Source: Rhodococcus tibetensis
GTDB taxonomy: Bacteria > Actinomycetota > Actinomycetes > Mycobacteriales > Mycobacteriaceae
Assembly: GCF_024438035.1 (NCBI RefSeq)
Contig: NZ_JANFQF010000026.1
Location: forward strand, 23,962 to 87,961
Reading direction: 5' to 3'
Length of the DNA: 64,000 nucleotides
Shown one piece after another: positions 50,528 to 58,766 of the stretch. Within the stretch, counting starts at the first letter, position 1. Each line of letters opens with the position of its first letter. Under the pieces are notes generated by a model. That model saw nothing but the letters and a program-made list of their open reading frames with translations, made no database searches and was not told the origin of the DNA. The position numbers and the translations under genes were made by a program.

Positions 50528-52756
50528 ATGACCAAGTTGGATTCGACGGACCGGGGCACAAGCGGCGGGGCGTCGCGCAAATTCCGCTGGCCTGCGTTCA
50601 CCATCGTGGCCATCGCGATCATCGCATTCTTTGCCGGGGGATTCGGTGGGTCGTTCCAAGGAAAGCTGACCGAGGTCCAGAAGAACGACAACGCCGCCTA
50701 CCTGTCCAGTACCGCTGAGTCGACCGTCGTCACCAACGAGTCATCCAAGTTCCTCACGGTGGAGACCATCCCCGGTTTCGTGCTGTTCCACCGCGACACC
50801 GCGCTCACCGACCAGGACAAGGCTGCCATCGCGCAGGCCCGCGAGAACATTGCCACTGTCGAGGGCGTCGACGCGGAGGGAATGTCGCAACCCCAGTTCT
50901 CCGAGGACGGCACCACCGCGTCGATCTTCGTTCCCCTCGTCGCCAAGGAGAACGGCACTGCGGTGGCAGGTGACGTGCTCGCCACCACCGAACAGGATGT
51001 GCTTACCGCGGCCGAGAACGCAGCCGGTGGTCTCGAGGTGCTCCCCGCCGGACCCGGTGGTCTGCTCGTGGCCTTCATCGATGCGTTCGCCGGACTCGAC
51101 GGCGCCCTGCTCGGCGCCGCTCTGCTTGTCGTCGTTCTGATCCTGCTGGTGGTGTATCGGTCACCGGTGCTGTGGTTCTTCCCGCTGTTCTCGGCGTTGC
51201 TCGCCCTGGGACTGGCATCGATGGTCATCTACTTCCTCGCGAAGGCAGAAGCTCTCACGCTCACCGGGCAGAGCCAGGGCATCCTGTTCGTCCTGGTGAT
51301 CGGCGCGGGCACCGACTATGCCCTGCTCTTGATCTCTCGGTATCGGGAGGAGCTCCATTTCTATCCCAGCCGATTCGACGCGATGGCGAAGGCCTGGCGG
51401 GAGTCTGCTCCCGCCATCACGGCGTCCGCAGTCACTGTCATTCTGGGTTTGCTGTGCCTGACATTTTCGGAGCTCAATTCCAACAAGAGCCTCGGTCCCG
51501 TGGCAGCCATCGGCATCGCCTGCACGTATCTGGTGATGATGAGCTTCCTTCCGGTGGCTTTGGCTGCGGCGGGCCGGTGGGTGTTCTGGCCACGCAAACC
51601 TCTGGTGGACGAAGCAGCGGATCTCACCACCCACGGTCTGTGGGGCAAGATCGCCGCCCAGGTCGGCAGCAAGGACCGCCCGTTCTGGATCGGTACGACG
51701 GTGCTGTTGGCCGCACTGTTCCTGGTGGGCATCGGCAGTCTGAAAACGGATGGGCTGTCGTCCGCCGAAAACTTCACCAACCGCCCCGACGCCGTCGTCG
51801 GGCAGGAACTCTACGACTCCAAGTTCGATCCCGGAGCCGGCGCTCCCGCCGTGATCGTCACCAACGCCGCGCAGACGCAGGCAGTCATCGACGCAGTCAG
51901 CGCGGTCGACGGGGTGTCGAAAGAGCCCGGCGCAGTATGCCCACAGGTCGATGTCGAGAAGTTGTCAGCACTTGTCAAATCGAACCCCGAGGCGGTGGCG
52001 TCAGCCGCAGCGGGACAGACCGGCTGCCCGCCCGACTTCCTCATCGCGGCACCGATCGACGGTCGCATGGTGGTCAACGCGACGCTCGCCGACTCGTACG
52101 ATTCCCCGGAAGCCCTGGCGACCGTGGAGCGGTTGCGTGAGACGGTGCACGCCGTGCCCGGCGCCGACGGCTTGGTCGGCGGAAGCACGGCAACCACGCT
52201 CGACGTGCAGACGGCGTCCGTGCACGACCGGAACCTGATCATCCCCATCGTGTTGGTCGTCATCTTCCTGGTGCTCGCCGTGCTCCTGCGCGCGTTGCTC
52301 GCACCGGTCATCCTCATCGCCACGGTGGTGTTGTCGTTCGCAGCCACTCTGGGAGTGTGCGGGTTCTTCTTCACACACGTCTTCCACTTCGCCAACGCCG
52401 ATCCGGCGTTCCCGCTGTTCGCGTTCGTCTTCCTCGTGGCACTGGGTATCGACTACAACATCTTCCTGATGACCCGTGTGCGCGAGGAAACCCAGGAAAA
52501 CGGGACCCGGTCGGGCGTTTTGCGCGGACTGGCGGTCACCGGTGGCGTGATCACGTCCGCCGGTGTCGTCCTCGCTGCGACGTTCGCCGTGTTGGGTGTA
52601 CTTCCTCTGGTGTTCCTCGCCGAGGTCGGTTTCGCGGTGGCCTTCGGCGTGCTCCTCGACACAATCATCGTGCGCAGCATCCTCGTTCCCGCCCTCTCGC
52701 ACGACATCGGCAAGAAGATCTGGTGGCCGTCCGAGTTGGCGAAAGCGAAGGACTAG
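50528..52756 (+). CDS. MmpL-type RND transporter
   Basis: The product has 742 residues with two repeats, each one membrane segment plus an extracytoplasmic domain and then five clustered segments. The proton-relay motifs are GAGTDYALLLISRYREE (first half) and ALGIDYNIFLMTRVREE (second half). MmpL proteins export lipids or siderophores using the proton gradient. The length is that of short MmpL members. The ATG has GAAGGAGA upstream. It is not in a clear operon; the siderophore locus 3.4 kb upstream gives only weak grounds for a related substrate. Confidence 0.87.
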   Translation: MTKLDSTDRGTSGGASRKFRWPAFTIVAIAIIAFFAGGFGGSFQGKLTEVQKNDNAAYLSSTAESTVVTNESSKFLTVETIPGFVLFHRDTALTDQDKAAIAQARENIATVEGVDAEGMSQPQFSEDGTTASIFVPLVAKENGTAVAGDVLATTEQDVLTAAENAAGGLEVLPAGPGGLLVAFIDAFAGLDGALLGAALLVVVLILLVVYRSPVLWFFPLFSALLALGLASMVIYFLAKAEALTLTGQSQGILFVLVIGAGTDYALLLISRYREELHFYPSRFDAMAKAWRESAPAITASAVTVILGLLCLTFSELNSNKSLGPVAAIGIACTYLVMMSFLPVALAAAGRWVFWPRKPLVDEAADLTTHGLWGKIAAQVGSKDRPFWIGTTVLLAALFLVGIGSLKTDGLSSAENFTNRPDAVVGQELYDSKFDPGAGAPAVIVTNAAQTQAVIDAVSAVDGVSKEPGAVCPQVDVEKLSALVKSNPEAVASAAAGQTGCPPDFLIAAPIDGRMVVNATLADSYDSPEALATVERLRETVHAVPGADGLVGGSTATTLDVQTASVHDRNLIIPIVLVVIFLVLAVLLRALLAPVILIATVVLSFAATLGVCGFFFTHVFHFANADPAFPLFAFVFLVALGIDYNIFLMTRVREETQENGTRSGVLRGLAVTGGVITSAGVVLAATFAVLGVLPLVFLAEVGFAVAFGVLLDTIIVRSILVPALSHDIGKKIWWPSELAKAKD

Positions 52757-52840
52757 AAGTAAAAGGCCACAACGTTCGTGGCGCCGGTGGCGAGTTCTCA
52801 GATGTGTGGCTGCGCTCAGCCGGGGAATGACGGCGTCGAA

Positions 52841-53236
52841 TCAGAGAAATCGCGCGATGATCGCTGCCGTGTTCTGATCCGGTGCGTCTTCCTGGATGAA
52901 GTGCTTCGCCTGCGGTAGCTCGACGACGTCAAGATCGGTGAACGCGGCACGAATCCGCGGGAGACACGTTTTCGGCCGGAACACCATGTCTCGCATTCCC
53001 CACACCGCCAAGGTCGGCTTGTCTCCGAGGAGTGCGGGCACGTCGTGTTCGAGCCGTTCCAGTAGGGGGCGCGCGGAGAGGATCTGTTCGGGCATGACGG
53101 CTAGTGCACGTCGGGCTTCTGCAGTGGGCTGGACCATTCGGTAGTGATCGGCCTCGGCAGCTGTCAGCGCGGGGCCTGCCTTGCCGAGCAGGAACTGCTC
53201 CACGAGTAGGTTCCGTTCGAGGATGCGACGCTGCAT
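52841..53236 (-). pseudogene. Truncated alpha/beta hydrolase (haloalkane dehalogenase-like), C-terminal part
   Basis: About 131 residues remain: a cap-domain segment (ERNLLVEQFLLGKAG, HYRMVQPTAEARRAL), the acid of the triad in TLAVWGMRDMVF and the His in AKHFIQEDAPD. The N-terminal half with the nucleophile and oxyanion hole is absent. Upstream on this strand the reading is antisense to a TetR gene. The first in-frame ATG at 53236 lies 14 bases inside the TetR gene. A deletion or replacement event is likely. Confidence 0.75.
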
Positions 53237-53813
53237 CGGGCGGCGGGAGACAATCGCCGACAGCGGTATCCGGATCATCGCCCGCGATGGCGTTCGCGCT
53301 CTGACCCACCGCGCCGTCGACCGCGAGGCGCGGATACCGCAGGGATCGACCTCGTACCACGCAAAGACGCGGGCAGCGCTGATGGAACTCATCGTCGACG
53401 CGCTCACCGCCCGCTCGAAGGCTGACGCCGACGAGCTCGCTGCCGCGCTGGACACGACATTCGAGGGCGAACGCCACCTTGACTCCGACCAGCTTGCCGC
53501 GCTGATCGCGGGACTCATCGAGACTCTCGCGGCCCGACGCGATGACATGAGAGCCCGCTACGCCCTGATGCTCGAACTCGATGATGCGTCACACCTTCGG
53601 CGGCAGCTGACGAACCAGTCCGAGGTGCACACCGTCACCCGACAAGTAGCGGCTTCGGCCCTGACCAGGGCAGGTCTCCCCAACTCGAATGCGCGTGTCG
53701 AAGAACTGCTCGCCCTCACAGACTCGCTGGTGTTCTACCGAACTGCCGTCAACGAAACTGTCTCGCTGCGAAGCGTTCTTGCCGCATTCCTACGCGGCAC
53801 TACTCCCCCTTAG
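53223..53813 (+). CDS. TetR-family transcriptional regulator
   Basis: The product has 196 residues. The helix-turn-helix is GIRIIARDGVRALTHRAVDREA followed by PQGSTSYHAKTRAALM, typical of TetR; the Ser-Thr-Ser-Tyr-His group is the recognition helix. The C-terminal ligand domain ends in LVFYRTAV. The ATG at 53223 gives a short N-terminus of odd composition (MRRCIGRRET), and the gene meets the truncated hydrolase head-on, so its 5' end may have been rebuilt by rearrangement. The target is unknown. Confidence 0.75.
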   Translation: MRRCIGRRETIADSGIRIIARDGVRALTHRAVDREARIPQGSTSYHAKTRAALMELIVDALTARSKADADELAAALDTTFEGERHLDSDQLAALIAGLIETLAARRDDMRARYALMLELDDASHLRRQLTNQSEVHTVTRQVAASALTRAGLPNSNARVEELLALTDSLVFYRTAVNETVSLRSVLAAFLRGTTPP

Positions 53814-53859
53814 CGGACACGAGACCACTGCGCAAGCGTAACCTCCTGTCCCGCAACAA

Positions 53860-54714
53860 CTAGAAGGCTTCTGCGGTCCACAGGTGGAAAAGGGCATACG
53901 CACGCCACGGCCGCCACGCCTCGGCGACAGCGGTGGCGTCACTGCCCTTGCCGACTCCGAGTGCACGTTTGAGAACGAGGTCGTCGGCCGGAAAGGCATC
54001 CGGGTCGCCGAGCACTCGCACCGTCAGATAGTCAGCCGTCCACGGTCCGATCCCAGGCAGTGCGAGTAAGCCGGCCCGGAACTCCACCGGTTCGGTGTCG
54101 GAGTCGAGCGGCAACCCGCCCGCGGCGGCCTCGGCCAGCGCATGCACGGTACGCGCCCGGGCTCCGGTGAGACCGATCGCCGAACGCAACTCCTCCGGCG
54201 ACCGGTCCGCCAGCACCTCGGGTGTGGGAAACGCACAGAAGTCGCCGTGCACAGGCCGCCCGTACGCGGCGACCAGCCGGGCACCGAACGTCCGGGCCGC
54301 GGCGAGCGACACCTGCTGCCCCAGCACCGTGAGGATCGCGGTCTCGAAGCCGTCCACGCAGCCCAGCCGCCGCAGCCCCGGTCGCAGCGCCACCAGCGAC
54401 GCAAGTTCAGGGTGCCGGCCGAGTGCGGCGTCGATTGCCAGCGGGTCTGCGTCCAGGTCGAGCCAGCGGCGCACGATATCGGTCAGCTCCCCGACATCTG
54501 CGGAATGCGCCGGGACCATGTTGGCCTCGACATGCCGGCGCTCGGGGCGAACGACGACGGTGACCAAGGCGGGTCCGTGGGCAGCATTCACCACTCGCGT
54601 GTGGGCTCCGGTGTCGGGGTCGTGCCGCTCGAGACCGGCGACGGTGTGTGCCCGCAATGCACTCCACAGCGGAGCGTGCGTGAAGGGGTCGCGATAGGGC
54701 AGGAGAACCCTCAC
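53860..54714 (-). CDS. alkA: DNA-3-methyladenine glycosylase II (AlkA)
   Basis: The product has 284 residues. It has the N-terminal AlkA-like domain, GQQVSLAAART near the start of the helical core, and the helix-hairpin-helix LPGIGPWTADYLTVR with the catalytic Asp in FPADDLVLKR. It removes 3-methyladenine and other alkylated bases. Unlike mycobacterial AlkA it has no N-terminal Ada domain, so it cannot sense methyl-phosphotriesters. The ATG overlaps the preceding alkyltransferase stop by four bases, and it is the last gene of the operon. Confidence 0.9.
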   Translation of the reverse strand: MRVLLPYRDPFTHAPLWSALRAHTVAGLERHDPDTGAHTRVVNAAHGPALVTVVVRPERRHVEANMVPAHSADVGELTDIVRRWLDLDADPLAIDAALGRHPELASLVALRPGLRRLGCVDGFETAILTVLGQQVSLAAARTFGARLVAAYGRPVHGDFCAFPTPEVLADRSPEELRSAIGLTGARARTVHALAEAAAGGLPLDSDTEPVEFRAGLLALPGIGPWTADYLTVRVLGDPDAFPADDLVLKRALGVGKGSDATAVAEAWRPWRAYALFHLWTAEAF

Positions 54715-55316
54715 GCTGCGGCCTCCAACGTCAGCAGAAGGGATTTCGCTTCGGCCCCGCCCACGTACTGGCCGAGGCTGCCGTCGCTGCGCACCACTCG
54801 GTGACAGGGCACCACCACGGGTAGAGGATTGGTCGCGCAGGCCGTTCCGACGGCCCGAACGGCACGGGGACTGCCCGCCGCAGCCGCCACGGTGGCGTAG
54901 CTCCAGGTCTGGCCGTAGCGGATCTCGGGTAGGTGGGTGAGCACCTCCCGTCGGAAACCTCTCGCAAGGCGGAAGTCGAGAGGGACGTCGAATGACGTGC
55001 GTTCCCCCAGGAAGTATTCCTCGAGTTCGCGGGCAACCGCGTCCAGCCGGGCGGGCGCACGGAGCATCCGGGGACTGATCTGCTCGGCGAGCTTCTGCAA
55101 AACCGCATCGTGCCCCTCACCGGCGAAGGCGACCCGCACCAGGCCACGGTCGGTCGCGGCAAGGAGCAGCGAACCGACGGGACTGTCCACGGTTCGGTAC
55201 GCGACATCGAGCAGTCCGGCGTCGTCGGCGGCGGCGGCGAGCCGGGCGCGGAGTCGGCAGTCGACGTCGGATTCCGACACGGACAAGGCGTCGATGATGT
55301 CCGGGATGGTGTTCAT
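54711..55316 (-). CDS. ogt: O6-alkylguanine-DNA alkyltransferase with N-terminal extension
   Basis: The product has 201 residues. The C-terminal domain has the helix-turn-helix YGQTWSYATVAAAAGSPRAVR and the acceptor Cys in VVPCHRVV. The N-terminal domain (about 40-110) has the usual alkyltransferase fold. The first 40 residues (acidic, helical: IIDALSVSESDVDCRL) are absent from the other copy here. The ATG overlaps the sigma-factor stop by four bases, the place normally taken by an anti-sigma gene. It repairs O6-alkylguanine by self-alkylation. Confidence 0.88.
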   Translation of the reverse strand: MNTIPDIIDALSVSESDVDCRLRARLAAAADDAGLLDVAYRTVDSPVGSLLLAATDRGLVRVAFAGEGHDAVLQKLAEQISPRMLRAPARLDAVARELEEYFLGERTSFDVPLDFRLARGFRREVLTHLPEIRYGQTWSYATVAAAAGSPRAVRAVGTACATNPLPVVVPCHRVVRSDGSLGQYVGGAEAKSLLLTLEAAA

Positions 55317-55804
55317 CTGATTTCTCCACTTACCGAGATCGAGCGCGACTTGCGCAGTGCGGCAATACCATCGGATGCCGCTCGCCTGGCAGCATCAGGC
55401 GAATTGCCGAGAATCACCGCGATGTCGGCGTAGGGCAGTCCCGCCAGGTAGCGGTAGGCGACGGCGGCGCGCTGCTTCATCGGCAAGGCGCCCACCGCCT
55501 CCCACAATTCGGGGTCGCCACTTCCGGGCAGCCCGCGGTCGGTGGTCTGCTCGGGAACGTGATCGGTCGGAACGGCCCGGCGGCCGCGGGCCCGGATGTG
55601 ATCGAGCGCCTTGCGGTGCGCGATGGTCACGAGCCAGGCCTCGACATTGCTTCCCGGCGGCAGATCGGGGTACGCACGCAGGGCCGCGAGGAACGTGTCC
55701 GACCACGCGTCCTCGGCGTCTACCGGGCCGACCACCGCCCGGCAGACCCGCAATACCGTGGGGCCGTGCTCGGCTACGATCTGCTCGAACGGAATCAGGC
55801 CCAT
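55313..55804 (-). CDS. ECF-like RNA polymerase sigma factor
   Basis: The product has 163 residues. Region 2 is VDAEDAWSDTFLAALRAYPDL with VEAWLVTIAHRKALDHIRARGRR; region 4 is LWEAVGALPMKQRAAVAYRYLAGLPYADIAVILG with DAARRAASDGIAALRK. This is the size and layout of group 4 sigma factors. It lies between two alkyltransferase genes, overlapping both, so it is expected to drive transcription of the alkylation-repair operon or its regulon. No anti-sigma gene is next to it. Confidence 0.87.
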   Translation of the reverse strand: MGLIPFEQIVAEHGPTVLRVCRAVVGPVDAEDAWSDTFLAALRAYPDLPPGSNVEAWLVTIAHRKALDHIRARGRRAVPTDHVPEQTTDRGLPGSGDPELWEAVGALPMKQRAAVAYRYLAGLPYADIAVILGNSPDAARRAASDGIAALRKSRSISVSGEIR

Positions 55805-56307
55805 CGGTTCAGCCGGATCCCCGCCCGCTGCGCTTCACGGTTCAGCAGGAAACGCTTGCGGTCGAGGCCGCCCGCGTACCCGGTGAGGCTGCCGTCGGTG
55901 CCGACGACCCGGTGACACGGAACGATGATGCTGATCGGATTCTTGCCGTTCGCCGCGGCCGCCGCGCGGATTGCCGTCGGGCTGCCGAGCGATTCCGCCA
56001 ATTCCCGATACGTCCGCGTCTGCCCGTACGGGATAGTCCGGAGCGCGTCCCATACCCGTCGCTGGAACGGCGTACCGCGGGCGGCGAGGGGCAGCGTGAA
56101 CTCGGTACGTCCGCCGTCGAAATACTCGGTGAGTTGGGTCGCGGCGGCGTCGAAACCGCCCTCGTCCCGTTCACCGAATGTGGCGACATCGGGCTGATGC
56201 CGGTGTTCGACCATGTAGACGCCGCTGAGGACCCCGTCCACGCTGACCAGCGTCAGGGGACCGATCGGGGAATCGATGACGGTGTGTGCTGCTCGCTCGG
56301 CATTCAC
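55795..56307 (-). CDS. ogt: O6-alkylguanine-DNA alkyltransferase
   Basis: The product has 170 residues of standard Ogt form: DSPIGPLTLV at the N-terminus, the helix-turn-helix YGQTRTYRELAESLGSPTAIR, the Asn hinge in GKNPISI and the acceptor Cys in IVPCHRVVG. It transfers the alkyl group from O6-alkylguanine to its own Cys. It is the first gene of the four-gene operon and overlaps the sigma-factor gene by ten bases. Promoter elements should lie in the 137 bases upstream. Confidence 0.9.
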   Translation of the reverse strand: MNAERAAHTVIDSPIGPLTLVSVDGVLSGVYMVEHRHQPDVATFGERDEGGFDAAATQLTEYFDGGRTEFTLPLAARGTPFQRRVWDALRTIPYGQTRTYRELAESLGSPTAIRAAAAANGKNPISIIVPCHRVVGTDGSLTGYAGGLDRKRFLLNREAQRAGIRLNRWA

Positions 56308-56354
56308 GGGAACAATCCTTCCAGGTGTGTTGACCTCTGACAGGTAGACGCCTG

Positions 56355-56381
56355 GGAACGCCGAAACGTGAGACTTCGTAA
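56355..56381 (+). promoter_or_regulatory. Possible ECF-type promoter for the helical unknown gene
   Basis: GGAAC-N17-CGTAA resembles ECF sigma-factor promoters (GGAAC with CGT). It lies 64-90 bases upstream of the ATG at 56445, divergent from the alkyltransferase/sigma operon. The match is short and could be chance. Confidence 0.25.
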
Positions 56382-56444
56382 CGCCCGAGTCCCACGAGGT
56401 CCGTTGCGGGACGTCCGCGCGAAGGCATCAGGCAGGATGTGGGA

Positions 56445-56999
56445 ATGGCTCTCGTATTCCCCGGCCCCGACGACCTCGTGCGCACCGCCACGGGTCTGGC
56501 CCGCTGGTCGATGGACACTGCCGGTCTCGCTGCCTCACTTCCCGACCGGATCGGCGCCCTCCTCGACCGAGTCGAGGTGCTCATCACTCGGATCGAGGCG
56601 ATCAGCGAACGGGCAGAGATGGCCGTCGCCAAGGCGAACGAGGTAGCCGACCGAGCCGCTACCGTCGTCACCTCGACCACGGAGGTGTCCAATTCGGCTC
56701 AGACGCTGATCGGCCTGTACGAGCCGCTCGCGACCAAGGCGGCGCCGATGGCGGCACGGTTCGTCGACGACCTGTCAGAGGAAGAGATTCATGCGGCGAT
56801 CGGGCTGGTGAATCATCTGCCCGAACTGACCCTGCGTATGGAGGGTGTGCTGCCCATCCTAGCCAGCCTCGACACGGTGTCCCCGGAGATTCACCTTCTT
56901 CTCGAGGAGGTGCAGGGCGTGCGTCAGGCGATCCAGGGCGTCCCCGGATTCAAGTTCTTCCGTAAGCGCGGCGAAGCGAAAGGGGACGACGAGGACTGA
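56445..56999 (+). CDS. Helical protein of unknown function
   Basis: The product has 184 residues and no signal peptide. Residues 30-90 form a coiled-coil-like stretch (LLDRVEVLITRIEAISERAE, then VADRAATVVTSTTEVS), and the C-terminus is basic, then acidic (FKFFRKRGEAKGDDED). The layout recalls small apolipoprotein- or phasin-like actinobacterial proteins, but I cannot name a family. The ATG at 56445 has AGGA eight bases upstream; a GTG at 56439 is too close to it. It is divergent from the DNA-repair operon. Confidence 0.6.
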   Translation: MALVFPGPDDLVRTATGLARWSMDTAGLAASLPDRIGALLDRVEVLITRIEAISERAEMAVAKANEVADRAATVVTSTTEVSNSAQTLIGLYEPLATKAAPMAARFVDDLSEEEIHAAIGLVNHLPELTLRMEGVLPILASLDTVSPEIHLLLEEVQGVRQAIQGVPGFKFFRKRGEAKGDDED

Positions 57000-57006
57000 C
57001 GACCGC

Positions 57007-57744
57007 TCAGGCTCGGTACCCATCCGTTCCCGCGCGCCCGACGACGATCTTGGGCACCATCGCGCGGGACGACAGTCGCAGCAGGGCGTCCACCAGTTCG
57101 ACGATGTCATCCACCTCGATCATCGACTCCGGCGGAATCTTGTCGTGGATCCACGCAGACATGTCGGTGTCGACGAACGCGGGAGCCAGTGCGGTGGCGG
57201 AGACTCCGTTGCCCGACTCCTCCACGTTGAGTGTCTCGACCAGTGACATCAGGGCGGCTTTGGTAGCCCCGTAGACGGCCAGTCCCGCCTCTGCGTACAC
57301 GCCGGTGATCGAGGCCAGGGCGATAACCTTGGCGCCCTTCGCCGGGTTCTCCCTCGCGGCCGTCCGGAGCATCGGCAGCGCCTGTTGCAGCAGGCTGAAC
57401 GGGGCCCGCAGATTCACATCGACACTCTTGCCGAAGCGGCGCATCGGAAACTCGCCGATCGGCCCCGCCGTCCCCACACCTGCATTGAGCACCAACGCAT
57501 TCAAGGCGCCGAACGTGTCGGCATGCGCGGTCACCACCCGGCCGGCAGAGGCCTCGTCGGCGAGGTCGCCGGCTACGACGACGACCTCCTTCGCGCCGGC
57601 CGCGCGCAGCTCATCGGCCACGACTTCGAGACGCTCGGCGTCGCGCGCGCTGAGGGTAAGCCCATATCCCGCTTCGGCGAGGCGGGTGGCGATACCGAGC
57701 CCGATTCCGCGCGACGCACCGGTGATCAGTGCAGACCTGTTCAT
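57007..57744 (-). CDS. Short-chain dehydrogenase/reductase
   Basis: The product has 245 residues. It has TGASRGIGLGIA at the N-terminus, LNAGVG, the Ser in VIALASITGVYAE and Tyr/Lys in AVYGATKAALMSL. The order suits an NAD(P)-dependent alcohol or ketone oxidoreductase; the substrate is unknown. The ATG overlaps the stop of the kinase-like gene, so it is the third gene of an operon with an acyl-CoA dehydrogenase. A hydroxyacyl-CoA is a reasonable guess. Confidence 0.84.
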   Translation of the reverse strand: MNRSALITGASRGIGLGIATRLAEAGYGLTLSARDAERLEVVADELRAAGAKEVVVVAGDLADEASAGRVVTAHADTFGALNALVLNAGVGTAGPIGEFPMRRFGKSVDVNLRAPFSLLQQALPMLRTAARENPAKGAKVIALASITGVYAEAGLAVYGATKAALMSLVETLNVEESGNGVSATALAPAFVDTDMSAWIHDKIPPESMIEVDDIVELVDALLRLSSRAMVPKIVVGRAGTDGYRA

Positions 57745-58766
57745 GCCGACTTCCCCTTCAGTGCGTGCAGTCCGGCGGCGACAAGCACGGGCACCGACTC
57801 ACCAGCCTTGTCGAACCCCTCGGCGGCCGTGGCACCCGCGCGGTACCGGTGGTGGATTCCCTGGGCAATGACGGCCAGTTTGAAATTGGCCAACGCCAGG
57901 TAGAAGTTCCAGTTCTTCAGTTCGCGACCGGACGCCACGGTGTACCGCTGGGCCAGATCGTCGGCGGACGGCATCCGCGGACTCGTCCACGCCGCTGCTT
58001 CGCCGAGCACGAGGTCGAATGCCGGCTCCCGATAGACGCACATCAGAGCCACGTCGGTGAGGGGGTCGCCGAGAGTCGACAATTCCCAGTCCACTACCGC
58101 CGCGACTTTGGTCACGTCTCCGGCCGAGAGGATGGTGTTGTCGATCCGGTAGTCGCCGTGCACGATCGACGACTCCGATTGGGCGGGAACGGATTCTGCG
58201 AGAGCGGCGTGCAGGCGATCGACGTCCGCAGAGTCTTCGGTCTTGACCCTGGCCCACTGGCCGGCCCACAGCTTCACCTGCCGGGCCACGTATCCGTCCG
58301 GACGCCCGAATTCTCCCAGGCCGACGGCCGAATAGTCCACGTTGTGCAAGTCACCGATCACCCGGACCAATTCGTCCACGCACGAGTCGATCTCCCTGTC
58401 GGACAGAGCATCAAGCTCTGTCTGGGTGCGGATCACCTGTCCCGTGACGTGTTCGACAACAGTGAAAGGTGCACCCATCACGCTGTCGTCTTCACACAGC
58501 GCCACCGTGGCGGCAACGGGAACACTCGTGGCCTGCAGCGCCGAGGTGACCCGGAATTCGCGGGCCACGTCGTGCGCGGACGGGGTGAGCCCCGCAGTGG
58601 GCGGCCTTCGCAGCACCCACCGCGAGGAGTCGTCGAAAATTGCGTAGGTGAGGTTGGACTTTCCGCCCGAGATCAGTTCGGCCCGTAGTTCGCCGTCGAG
58701 GGGAACGCCGGACTCGGACAGGAACTTCTCCAGAGCAACGAGATCGAGCCCGCGATGCTCGGTCAT
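57741..58766 (-). CDS. Aminoglycoside-phosphotransferase-like kinase (ACAD10/11-type partner)
   Basis: The product has 341 residues. The APH-fold motifs are LISGGKSNLTYAI, VLRRPP (Lys/Arg site), the catalytic loop IVHGDYRIDNTIL and the metal site VVDWELSTLGDPLTDVALM. Human ACAD10 and ACAD11 fuse such a kinase domain to an acyl-CoA dehydrogenase, and they act on 4-hydroxyacyl-CoAs by phosphorylation and elimination. Here the two parts are separate genes with a 4-base overlap. A similar role is likely. Confidence 0.86.
   Translation of the reverse strand: MTEHRGLDLVALEKFLSESGVPLDGELRAELISGGKSNLTYAIFDDSSRWVLRRPPTAGLTPSAHDVAREFRVTSALQATSVPVAATVALCEDDSVMGAPFTVVEHVTGQVIRTQTELDALSDREIDSCVDELVRVIGDLHNVDYSAVGLGEFGRPDGYVARQVKLWAGQWARVKTEDSADVDRLHAALAESVPAQSESSIVHGDYRIDNTILSAGDVTKVAAVVDWELSTLGDPLTDVALMCVYREPAFDLVLGEAAAWTSPRMPSADDLAQRYTVASGRELKNWNFYLALANFKLAVIAQGIHHRYRAGATAAEGFDKAGESVPVLVAAGLHALKGKSA

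Noticed and set aside
52766..52782. GCCAC-N7-GTGGC hairpin after the MmpL gene
   Set aside because: The stem is only five pairs with no T-run, too weak to call a terminator.
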